Part shown: in pieces, positions 1 through 7,800 of the stretch
Layout of the letters: each line of letters starts with the position of its first letter
Position numbering within the stretch: position 1 is the stretch's first letter
NCBI GenBank assembly: GCA_016186945.1
Contig: JACPKR010000037.1
Span: 1-18,786, forward strand
DNA: 18,786 nucleotides
Direction: 5' to 3'
Source: Deltaproteobacteria bacterium
GTDB lineage: Bacteria; Bdellovibrionota_B; Oligoflexia; Oligoflexales; Bog-1112
Notes under the pieces: model-generated
What the model was told of the DNA's origin: nothing
What the model saw: only the letters and a program-made list of their open reading frames with translations
Databases searched by the model: none
Made by a program: the position numbers and the translations under genes

Positions 1-154
1 AGATAACGTTGTGGGGACCCCAGAGGATTGAAAAAATAATTTCTCTCAGGTACTTATCCACAGGGAGAAAAGACATAATACCAAGAATTTAAAGATGAAT
101 TAAGATATAAACTTACACCGCCAAAGTGCGGAATGAGGGTAGGAAGCCTTTCTG

Positions 155-1837
155 ATGGCAATTTTGATGCGACCGATTTCACAACTCCGTATCTTGTGTC
201 CAGTTCTTCTCTTTAATTTGTCACTTGCATGTAAAATCCACAAAGATACTCGATTGACAGAAATCAATGACACGGTAAAAACAGCCATTCCCATATTTCC
301 CGAAACCTTGATTGACGGATCCAGTCTTATCCCAGAAGGTGTCATTCTTGAAGAATACTTGCAAGGCTCCCATCATGCTCTGAAAATTTCAGTTGAAACC
401 GAGTCTTCTTATGATTTCGCGCGATTTTATATTTGCTCAACTCTCGATCCGAGAAAATGTAATCCTCCGCCATCAACTCCGTACGCCTTCCAACTGTCGC
501 CCCATATTTTCTACTCCGCACCGGAAGGAAATACCGAAGTCAAAATCTCGCTCTGCGTTCGAAAAAATCATGCGAAACCAATGTCCCCTAACTGTGGACA
601 ATGGGTGACGGCAACTCCCTCGCCCTATTTGCAAAAAGCAAATTCGGATCAACTCTTACAAAAAAAAATGGAGGAAAAATACGCACTCGAATCGCAAGTC
701 TCAGAAACCTGTCATGAGCTGACCGAAACACTTAGCACAAATCAAGAAACTTTGGACCAAAACCCAGACGATTTTAGCCAACCAGCGCGAAATATTGTGA
801 ACCTCGGGGAGGATTATTGCGCGGCATTTGTGAAAAGCGGGCAATTTGACGAAAAAGAAGAAAAAGCCGGTGAACAGGAAGACGATCGTAAAACTGTCCG
901 TACAGCAACAACTGAAAAACAGGTGTTAAGCAAAGAAGACAAGGTCGCTTTCATCCTCGGTATCGGCTTACCCCTTGCTCTCGCTACAGGTGGATACGGT
1001 GCCTGGGGACTTTACGAACTTAGAAAGAAATACAATATTTACAAAGGACAGGCAGATGTCCGCCAATTAAATACGAACATTTTTACGACACTAAACTCAG
1101 AGACGCAATATTATACTCCTTTAGAAAAGCAATATAGCGATAAAGTAAATGCATTCAAAAAATTGACAGGAAACGTCGAAATCGTCAGTCTTCAAGAGAT
1201 AGGAGAAGCCATCGACAAAGTTCTAACGGCTCACGAGCAGAGAATAAACACGGAACCGACCTATAAAAAAGCCTTTGCTACTGCTATTGAACGACAACTG
1301 CGATCTTTTTACACCGAAAGTGATTTTCTTATTCTTAAAAACACCTTTGTTCTGGGAGGTAAAATTTTCGCCAGAAGGGTCCCAAAATATGCTAAAGAAC
1401 AAGAAATGTATGAGGACCATGCACTCAGATATACTGCCGATGAAAAGTATCGAAGAGCTTTTGCACAAGTATTCGATGACCTGAGTCCTTACTATTCTGA
1501 TCCTGCCCAGTTAACGAAAATTCGTTCGGCTGCGGAACTTTCAATCGCTTTGACCGAAAGATCGAAATATCCAGTGGATTACCAAGAAGTAATCTCAACA
1601 CGATGGAAACGATATCAGAAGAGTCAGAAGAGATTCAGTCTTTTTGCTGGTTTTGGCGCTTTGGTCGCTGCGACAGCTTTTGTTAGTTCTGCACTCGCTC
1701 TCGGTCCATCTCCCGAACGTGATCTAACGGATAAGTTGAGTGTTTTTTACGACCGTTTTGAGGAGATTGAAAAAGCTCTGGAAGCGAAAAACGAAGAGAT
1801 TGACCAATACATTGCTCATCGTGTCCAAGGCAAATAA
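155..1837 (+). CDS. Predicted lipoprotein with two internal hydrophobic segments, function unknown
   Basis: Family not recognised. The 560-residue product starts with a lipoprotein-type signal peptide: positive N-region, hydrophobic stretch around residues 11-25, lipobox LSLAC with Cys26 as the likely lipidated residue. Residues 27-262 are hydrophilic and hold six more cysteines (94, 102, 134, 147, 186, 222), which would suit disulfides outside the cytoplasm. A glycine-rich hydrophobic segment at about 264-286 is followed by a charged, mostly helical domain (about 287-490), a second hydrophobic segment at about 494-516 and a charged tail. The ATG at 155 is preferred over the one at 167 because AGGA at 141-144 is spaced well for it. 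A TATAAA at 106-111 could be a -10 box, without a convincing -35. The layout matches the lipoprotein at 3114-4601. The reading frame is secure; envelope location is an inference. Confidence 0.8.
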   Translation: MAILMRPISQLRILCPVLLFNLSLACKIHKDTRLTEINDTVKTAIPIFPETLIDGSSLIPEGVILEEYLQGSHHALKISVETESSYDFARFYICSTLDPRKCNPPPSTPYAFQLSPHIFYSAPEGNTEVKISLCVRKNHAKPMSPNCGQWVTATPSPYLQKANSDQLLQKKMEEKYALESQVSETCHELTETLSTNQETLDQNPDDFSQPARNIVNLGEDYCAAFVKSGQFDEKEEKAGEQEDDRKTVRTATTEKQVLSKEDKVAFILGIGLPLALATGGYGAWGLYELRKKYNIYKGQADVRQLNTNIFTTLNSETQYYTPLEKQYSDKVNAFKKLTGNVEIVSLQEIGEAIDKVLTAHEQRINTEPTYKKAFATAIERQLRSFYTESDFLILKNTFVLGGKIFARRVPKYAKEQEMYEDHALRYTADEKYRRAFAQVFDDLSPYYSDPAQLTKIRSAAELSIALTERSKYPVDYQEVISTRWKRYQKSQKRFSLFAGFGALVAATAFVSSALALGPSPERDLTDKLSVFYDRFEEIEKALEAKNEEIDQYIAHRVQGK

Positions 1838-1914
1838 TCTAGCGAGAGAACAGACCTCTCTGTAAGGCTTACCTGACCTTGACCACGCATCCCCGTGATG
1901 GTACAATAAAAACT

Positions 1915-1939
1915 ACCTAAGTGGTATATAATTTTAGGT
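1915..1939 (+). promoter_or_regulatory. Promoter -10 flanked by an inverted repeat (candidate operator of the XRE/NTase pair)
   Basis: A perfect TATAAT lies at 1927-1932, about 20 nt before the ATG at 1952. No good -35 is seen at the usual spacing (CAATAA at 1904-1909). The -10 sits between two halves of an inverted repeat, ACCTAA at 1915-1920 and TTAGGT at 1934-1939, whose centres are 19 bp apart, close to two helical turns. That suits a dimer of the XRE protein encoded just downstream and suggests autorepression. The predicted transcript start near 1939 leaves a leader of only about 13 nt and no strong Shine-Dalgarno. The repeat and -10 are seen directly; the operator role is an inference. 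Confidence 0.5.
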
Positions 1940-1951
1940 CACAAAATTTCC

Positions 1952-2509
1952 ATGATTTTTAGCTACTTAAGAAAAAAAATGGACAAATCCGAGAGGGATG
2001 TCGCAGAAGAAGTAGGCTTGTCTCGTAGCACTTTGAGGCAAGTTGAAGCGGGCGTTCAATATTCCAACATGAAATCTTTGCGAGTATTAGCGGAGTACTA
2101 CGGCCGGGATTTGCATGTGTTTTTGACTCCTACCGAGGACTCAGTTGCTGACTCGTCAAGTTATGGTGTGAGTCTTAAGGTAAAACAGGATGGGTTTAGC
2201 AGTTGGAAGATACACTTTATGGACTTTGTGGATGCGTATCGACGGAGCTTGGATCCCAGGCTTTTGGTTTTTCCCCCGACAAAGGGTTTGGATATTCGCC
2301 TTAGAGCGCTCTTGGCATCTATCGTGACTGCTCTGTGTCTTGAAACCGGGGAGAGCGTGCCTGGTTGGGCTAAAAAAAGTTATTTTCTCAAAGAGCCATG
2401 GTTTGTCAGTGAAGTAGAGAATCTTAAAGCGATGAGCATATTAGAATCGCAATGGCCTTTTCGACGTAACAACATTTTTGTACTTGGGAACTTTCTAAAG
2501 AGGGCATAG
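1952..2509 (+). CDS. XRE-family HTH regulator, likely antitoxin-like partner of the nucleotidyltransferase
   Basis: 185 residues. Residues 1-60 read as a Cro/CI-type helix-turn-helix, with the recognition region GLSRSTLRQVEAG at 22-34. The ATG at 1952 is needed to keep helix 1; starting at Met10 would cut it. After a linker, residues 80-185 form a second domain ending in PWFVSEVENLKAMSILES and an RRNNIFVLGNFL block (about 149-182). From memory, this C-terminal type accompanies HTH proteins encoded next to DUF6036-like nucleotidyltransferases. The following gene starts 2 nt after this stop, so the two are co-expressed. The arrangement resembles regulator/NTase toxin-antitoxin pairs such as AbiEi/AbiEii and MenA/MenT. 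Likely autoregulated through the inverted repeat at 1915-1939. HTH assignment is strong; the antitoxin role is inferred. Confidence 0.8.
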   Translation: MIFSYLRKKMDKSERDVAEEVGLSRSTLRQVEAGVQYSNMKSLRVLAEYYGRDLHVFLTPTEDSVADSSSYGVSLKVKQDGFSSWKIHFMDFVDAYRRSLDPRLLVFPPTKGLDIRLRALLASIVTALCLETGESVPGWAKKSYFLKEPWFVSEVENLKAMSILESQWPFRRNNIFVLGNFLKRA

Positions 2510-2511
2510 CC

Positions 2512-3018
2512 TTGACGACTGATGAAATAAGAGCACTCTTTGCTAAACTCAGCGATGCTTTAGCGCAGGAAGGAGAACATGGAGAGCTAGGCATCGTTGG
2601 AGGAGCTGTGATGTGTCTGGTCTATAATGCTCGCGCCGCCACGAAAGATGTGGATGCTATTTTTCGGCCGAGCAAAGTAATTCGCAGATTGGCTCAACGG
2701 ATTGCCACGGAAGAGGGTTTGCCTTCGGACTGGCTTAACGATGCGGCAAAGGCTTATCTTCAAGAAGGGTTTACACGGGAAGAAGTTCTATCCTTAGCTC
2801 ACCTCAGAGTGTGGGCACCTGATGCTCGTTATATGCTGGCGATGAAATGTGTGAGTGCGCGTTGGGATTCTTTCGATCAAGATGATGTTCGCTTTCTCAT
2901 TCATCATCTTAACTTAAAGAATGCTGCTTCTGTTTTTGAACTCATTGAGAATTACTATCCCAAAAAGGTCATTCCCCCCAAGACTCAATTCTTTATCGAA
3001 GAGATCATGGAGCAGTAG
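2512..3018 (+). CDS. DUF6036-like nucleotidyltransferase, putative toxin of a two-gene module
   Basis: 168 residues starting at TTG 2512, 2 nt after the regulator's stop, so translation is probably coupled. The N-terminal half carries the minimal nucleotidyltransferase signature: Gly30-Gly31 in IVGGAVMCL, then a T-K-D-x-D motif with Asp46 and Asp48 as likely metal ligands. The second half has YMLAMKCVSARWDSFDQDDV (about 107-126), resembling the conserved Lys and acidic positions of AbiEii/DUF6036-like proteins. Such enzymes use NTPs to modify RNA or protein targets; in type IV-like and MenT systems they act as toxins on tRNA or other targets. The rare TTG start and lack of a separate ribosome-binding site would keep its level below that of the regulator. 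It could instead be a non-toxic NTase of a defence module. The fold call is fairly firm; target and toxicity are unknown. Confidence 0.75.
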   Translation: MTTDEIRALFAKLSDALAQEGEHGELGIVGGAVMCLVYNARAATKDVDAIFRPSKVIRRLAQRIATEEGLPSDWLNDAAKAYLQEGFTREEVLSLAHLRVWAPDARYMLAMKCVSARWDSFDQDDVRFLIHHLNLKNAASVFELIENYYPKKVIPPKTQFFIEEIMEQ

Positions 3019-3113
3019 GGAGCTTGCAAATTCGACGTGTCTCTAATTGGGGCAAGGAAGGGGATTTGAGATCTCACAAATCCGAATTCGATTTTCACTT
3101 CTCCTTGCTCCAC
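3019..3113. other. Convergent intergenic region with nested inverted repeats
   Basis: This spacer separates two converging genes. GATTTG at 3062-3067 and CAAATC at 3076-3081 pair around a loop holding TGAGATCTCA, itself a palindrome. Outside this, GCAAGG at 3052-3057 can pair with CCTTGC at 3103-3108. The region could stop transcription from both sides, but neither strand shows a classic stem followed by a T-run. GCAAGGA occurs in sense orientation after both flanking stop codons, which recalls the core of repeat module II elsewhere in the window. Confidence 0.4.
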
Positions 3114-4601
3114 CTAAGTTTCAGTTTCACCCGCGAGAAGCTCTTTTCTTGTTTCTCCAATCTCATCAAGCTTTCGCACCAGTTTGGCTACGGGATGTTC
3201 ACCCTCAACCAAACCCATACTCCCCGCTGCCTGCGAGGCAACAATAGTCAACACACCAGCCGCTATAAGCGCTGCAGGCCCAAGTAAACGACTTGCCATC
3301 CCCCGTGGTTTCGTTACAGGTCCACTTGCATCAACTGTGGGTGTTTTGGGTGCCTTGATTGACTCGGGAACTTGCTGCCTAAAATCTTCCATTTTTCCCG
3401 CCGTATCGAGAGTATGCAAGTTTTCTCCGCCTAATGTCGAGCGTACATAAACCTGCTTCCCTTCATGCTGATATAATTGCGGTCCTTTATCGCCAATTTT
3501 TACGAGAGCTTCGTACTCACCCTGGCGAACATAGAGACTACCTGATGCAGGTTTGATTAGAACAGGCTCGGTGCCTAATTTAAGGGTTTGCGCGATGCCC
3601 TTATCATCAATCTGTACATACTCAAAATTATCCGTCCCCTTGAAAACCATAGCCTGCCCCCTCCCCCCCCAGGCAAGCAGAACCGGCTTTTTGTCAAAAT
3701 CGACCATCGTAGGTCGTCCCTCTTTGTCGAAATATACGTAACGGTCGAAAGTGGTGACCTCAGCGTCCGAAACATACGGATGCCCATCCAACCTAACACG
3801 CACCGGCATCATCTCTTTTGCTCCAACCTGAACATCGAAGATCTTAGCTACTCCCTTTTCGTCGATTTTTACGTAACGTTGGCCCCCTACACTCTGATAC
3901 CCTGGCAGCGCCGCCAGAGACTCGTCCCAAACATACGGATGCCCCTCCGTCGTAACCAGCACCGGCTTCTTCTCTCCTCGAACTATAGCCACGAAGGTCG
4001 TTGCTTTACCCGTTCCAGGTCTTTGAGCATATAACTTCGTGTTTTTGTCGCCTAAAACATAGTAATAACCTTGCCCTGCCCCACTCTGAGAGTAATACAG
4101 AATTCGTCCTGTGACTTCTTCGTTACTGATTTTAGCCTGGACGGAAAAAAACTTTTGGAAGGCTAATATGATCCCGATTCCCATCATGCCTATTCCTACA
4201 AGGGTACCTGCAGTTGAGAGTGGGGTTTGCACAAGGCCGAGGTTTTCAGTTCTCACGGGAGCTTGCTGTCCTTCTAATTCCTCCGCCACCTGATCAATAA
4301 AGGGGGACTGGAGTTTGAATGCTATATCAGCGCTTGGTTGCTTACTGATCGTCTCTGCAACAAAGTCCAACTGCTCCATCGTTTTTTCGTCTTCTGGATT
4401 TTGTACCGTAAGGCTTGCTCGCTCGGTCTGATACTCTTTGAAAGCTTGTTTGGTTTGATCTGCAAGAGTTTCGAACGATGCTTCTTTACTCCTTTCCTCC
4501 TGTGTTTGTGGGGAAGTTTCCGTTGGCTCGGGAAGCTTTTGTTTTTTAGCAGCACACGCCGCAATCACTATCGTGCAGATGATGAGACCTAAACGATTCA
4601 T
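3114..4601 (-). CDS. Predicted lipoprotein with short beta-type repeats and two hydrophobic segments, function unknown
   Basis: Taken from the ATG at 4601 (495 residues) because revcomp GGAGAG lies about 7 nt before it. An upstream in-frame ATG at 4634 would put charged residues ahead of the signal. The N-terminus MNRLGLIICTIVIAACAAKK is a lipoprotein signal with Cys16. Then come a charged helical region (20-115), a glycine-rich hydrophobic segment (about 128-150), a repeat domain (about 165-390) and a second hydrophobic segment (about 439-460) before a charged tail. The repeat domain has units such as YVKIDEKG (243-250), YVYFDKEG (288-295) and YVQIDDKG (328-335), alternating with GHPYV blocks at 220-224 and 273-277, suggesting stacked beta-hairpins. 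The coding strand carries a G8 tract at 3663-3670 encoding part of WGGRG. Layout parallels the lipoprotein at 155-1837. Function not known. Confidence 0.8.
   Translation of the reverse strand: MNRLGLIICTIVIAACAAKKQKLPEPTETSPQTQEERSKEASFETLADQTKQAFKEYQTERASLTVQNPEDEKTMEQLDFVAETISKQPSADIAFKLQSPFIDQVAEELEGQQAPVRTENLGLVQTPLSTAGTLVGIGMMGIGIILAFQKFFSVQAKISNEEVTGRILYYSQSGAGQGYYYVLGDKNTKLYAQRPGTGKATTFVAIVRGEKKPVLVTTEGHPYVWDESLAALPGYQSVGGQRYVKIDEKGVAKIFDVQVGAKEMMPVRVRLDGHPYVSDAEVTTFDRYVYFDKEGRPTMVDFDKKPVLLAWGGRGQAMVFKGTDNFEYVQIDDKGIAQTLKLGTEPVLIKPASGSLYVRQGEYEALVKIGDKGPQLYQHEGKQVYVRSTLGGENLHTLDTAGKMEDFRQQVPESIKAPKTPTVDASGPVTKPRGMASRLLGPAALIAAGVLTIVASQAAGSMGLVEGEHPVAKLVRKLDEIGETRKELLAGETET
3771..3944 (-). 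repeat. Internal direct repeat within the lipoprotein gene
   Basis: The same 15 nt (aacatacggatgccc on the plus strand) occurs at 3771-3785 and 3930-3944, 159 bp or 53 codons apart and in the same reading frame. It encodes the GHPYV blocks. This suggests that the repeat domain of the protein grew by in-frame duplication and still has DNA identity high enough to recombine. Confidence 0.7.
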
Positions 4602-4632
4602 TTTTTTCTCTCCGAAAAGTCTGATTCCTATC

Positions 4633-4733
4633 AAACATCTTATAGTATTAAGAAAAAAAGGAGAGGATTTTTTTGGAAAAAATTCCCCTCAACGCCTCCC
4701 CCCAAAAAAAAATTAAGATATTGATGTTTTTGA
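4633..4733 (-). repeat. Repeat module I, copy A (AT-rich with imperfect stem-loop)
   Basis: Plus-strand landmarks in order are aaacatct, tatagtatt (4641-4649), an imperfect stem-loop at 4661-4690 with two mismatches, cgcctcccccc, then an A-run and agatattga followed by tttttga. The same landmarks in the same order occur at 15743-15850. The 'tatagtatt' edge lies about 30 bp ahead of the lipoprotein start at 4601, so the element may also supply or overlap that gene's promoter. Confidence 0.65.
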
Positions 4734-4757
4734 CATTTCCTCAGAAAGGCGCCACGA

Positions 4758-4778
4758 CCTCCCAAACCACCTCCTTGC
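4758..4778 (-). repeat. Repeat module II, copy A
   Basis: Read on the minus strand it is gcaaggaggtggtttgggag plus g. It shares its first 16 nt with the copy at 8767-8791 and contains a perfect Shine-Dalgarno-like AAGGAGGT. It sits 25 nt beyond module I copy A and just before the start of the gene at 4811. This copy does not follow a stop codon of the same strand, unlike the others. Confidence 0.6.
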
Positions 4779-4810
4779 CACAAGCGGCTTAATTCTTAGG
4801 AAATTCACAT

Positions 4811-7800
4811 ATGACTTGGTTTAGAAGGTGCAGGAACCTTTCTTGGGGGGCTGCTATGGTACGTTTTTTAATCTTCGTTGTTTCTTTCCTATTTCACACT
4901 AGCGTTTTCGCGGACTTCCTGGGAAGTCTGGAGCATATTGACGCTAGCCCTGGTTATATTGACAACGACCGACATTCGCCTTGGTTCAAGGGGGTGTATA
5001 GAATTCCAGATTACAGGGACGGGGTGGAGCATCGCCTTCCTTCCGAGCTGGTTCTCGACCAGTTCAAGGATGGTCGCTTTGACCCGACTGAGTTGGAGCG
5101 GCGTATTGCGGAGGTTGAAAAACAGCGCAGGCAGACTTTCATCGCGTTTTGCATGGAGAAACTTCCCAAGGAAGCCAAGGACAACACGTATTGCACAGGG
5201 GAGGTAACGGATAAAAAGCTTCTCAAGAAGTGGAAGGAGGATAAGTTCAACCTGGCCTTTCAGTTCACGGTAACGAAGCTAAGAGAGGCTATTACACTTG
5301 GTGTGAGCGTCACGCCCGAGACGATCAACTTCCCTAGCAGTCAGAAATTCCTATCGACTCTCTTTACAGCATTGCAGGTGTGGGAAGGTTTGATGGATGA
5401 AGACCAACAAAGGGGCCTTCATACGGGAATGAACCACCTGTTCGCCAACGTCGCGAACTTCATGTTTCCCGACCTTAAGATTGAAGACAATCGAGAGGAA
5501 GCTGCGAACCTTCTCGTACCTGAAACGTACAGGCGTGTGTTTCAAAACCAGCGCTTTTTATCCCGAGACGATCTGAAAAAACTAGAAAAGCAGGGTTACG
5601 ATCTATCCGACTTGGAACCAAACGAATCTGGCATGTGGCGCAAACCGACGGTTTCGATCAGCTCGTATGATCTCAGCAACTACAACCGGACCGGGATTGA
5701 CTCCTTGACTCATCTCATGTCGAAACAGGAAGCCGAAGCCATGGGTGATCCCACGGTGCCGGTTGACTTCGTATACAAGCCTACCAAGCTGGGCAGCGGT
5801 TCGACACCCAAAATTTATGGAACCCTCGGGGGAAAAGGCCCCAAATGGAAGTTGAAACTCCTCGTCGATAAACTGAGCAATGCTTACAAGACGGACCTTA
5901 GATCAGTCATGGAAATTTTACTCAGCGCTGCCGAGGTCAATGCTGAGTCGGTTGCTAACAACTTGGCGGCAGCGATTGGGTTCACAGTTGACCCTACTTA
6001 CTTTAAGCGAAAGGTCAGACTCTTTTTTGATGTCGAGGTTTACGAGAAAGGTTCCTTCGAGGAGGCTTACCAGGCCCTCATGGATGAACTTTCTGGTTCC
6101 GATATTGAGGGAGTCTACATTAAGTCAGCGCTGCAAACTATCAAAGTAGACGAGACGACAGGACGAAAGTATATCGAACTGACAGCGGTGGGTCTGGAGA
6201 AGAAGTCCGACGATGAAACCGACCTTAGCCTCGGTCTGTTTAACAAGGACGGCCTAGGAAAATCCCTGCAAAGAGAGCATCGCGCCTTTGCCCTGTTCAG
6301 TGCATGGATCGACGACCCCGATGTTAAGAATAGGAACGTACAGACCAAGATCATCCCGCAAAGCGATAAGGGAGACTTCAAGGTTGCCTTCTCGAATTCC
6401 GACTTGGGCGGATCGCTAGGGCATGGTTTGCCGAACTTCCTGCCTAAGACGCTTGTCCATTCCGTTCACAAAAACTTGAAGGGCGAAGTTTCCTCCTTCC
6501 AAATTAAATTCCGACGTCTTTTCTCTTACCCTATCATGGACGCTCTCACCTTCAATGATGCGCGGTGGTTGGTGAAACGCATCGCACAACTCACGTTTCC
6601 ACAGTTGGAGCGTGCCTTTGCCGCGGCAGGCTATCCGGAGATTATCGCGAAAGTTTATGCGCAAAAAATGATGGGGCGACGCAACCAACTTGTGGAAGTC
6701 CTCGGTTTGATGGGCACGACCATCATTGATGACGAAGGAAAACCTTTCGAGATCAAAGAGGAAGAATCCTATACAGGAAGTATTCCCGGTTACGAGCGCT
6801 TCTTCGAAAACGGGTATGTCATTGACAAAAATGATGAGCTTTTTGATCCAGAACGAGAACCATTTCCGCGACAGTGGGGTGCATTCTGGACCCCTCAGGT
6901 GAGAGGCGAGACACAAATGCTTGTTTGGAAACATTTCGGCATGATGTTTTTAAACACCTCGGGGTCTATGATTGTAAATTCTCTGCAGCCGGGCTTTTAC
7001 TTCACGGATCATAACTTGGGTTTCAGCAAGATGCGTATGGGGAGTCACACTTTGGACCAAGGGTGTGCAGGCAATTGCTTCTTCCAGGGTGTGAGTGCAG
7101 GGGTGGGAAGTTTCATCCCCTTCCGTTTCATAGTGGAGAATCCTGATAAGGAAAGCAAAGAACCATTCCTCATCATCGACACATTCCGCATCGGTGTCTT
7201 TGTTGGGAACGATGGTTTGTTTATTCCCAAGTTGCTGAACCTTGATGTTCCCTCACAAATAGGTTTGGGTGTAGGTGGTCGTTTCTTCTACGTCTGGGAG
7301 TTCATGAAGGTTAGGGCGGTTAAAGATTTCGCGGAGTATTCCAACGGTATGCCCTCTTTCAAGGAAGGCGTGAAGATGGCCTTTGAAACGGCAAAGCAGC
7401 AGTTCGTGGAATCAATGGAGGAGGGCGACAGCCTCATTCTAAGCACCTACCTCGGTGCCCTCGGACGTGTCCGCACACGGCCTCCGATCCCCTTTGTTCC
7501 TCTTGTTGGTCCTGAGGCACGGGTAGAGGGGCAGAAAGTTCTCACCAGTCGGATGATTCTTACTAAAGAGGGGGCCAATAACTTCCTTGCCAACTGGGTG
7601 AAGATAGATGACAGCTCCCTGCAGGCTGCTGCCAACCTTCGCGTCGGCATCCCGCTCAATTTGATGCGCCTGGCAACCAGCAGAATGAAGGCACGGGAAA
7701 ATTCCTACATGTTCGATTTTGCCAACGAGGAGGAGAAAAAGACTCTTCTTGGCAACCTTCACATCAGCGAACCTGAGAAACTTCCCAAGCATCTGAAGAT

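Noticed and set aside
1-35. Similarity of the first bases (ttgtggggacc) to repeat module I
   Set aside because: Only about 11 nt match and the other landmarks (tatagtatt, stem-loop) are missing or outside the window.
54-62. Perfect DnaA-box-like TTATCCACA, possibly marking an origin
   Set aside because: Only one copy is seen, with no cluster, no AT-rich unwinding region of note and no dnaA, dnaN or gidA nearby. A single 9-mer can occur by chance.
1844-1860. GAGAG/CTCTC hairpin after the first lipoprotein gene as a terminator
   Set aside because: Five-bp stem with a seven-nt loop and no T-run; too weak to call.
4661-4690. Module I stem-loop as an ordinary rho-independent terminator
   Set aside because: The T and A runs are inside the stem rather than after it, and copy A lies upstream of both neighbouring genes, where no transcript would need to end.
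6416-6934. Open frame of 172 codons on the minus strand
   Set aside because: Antisense to the same large gene, with shadow-type composition and no recognisable features.
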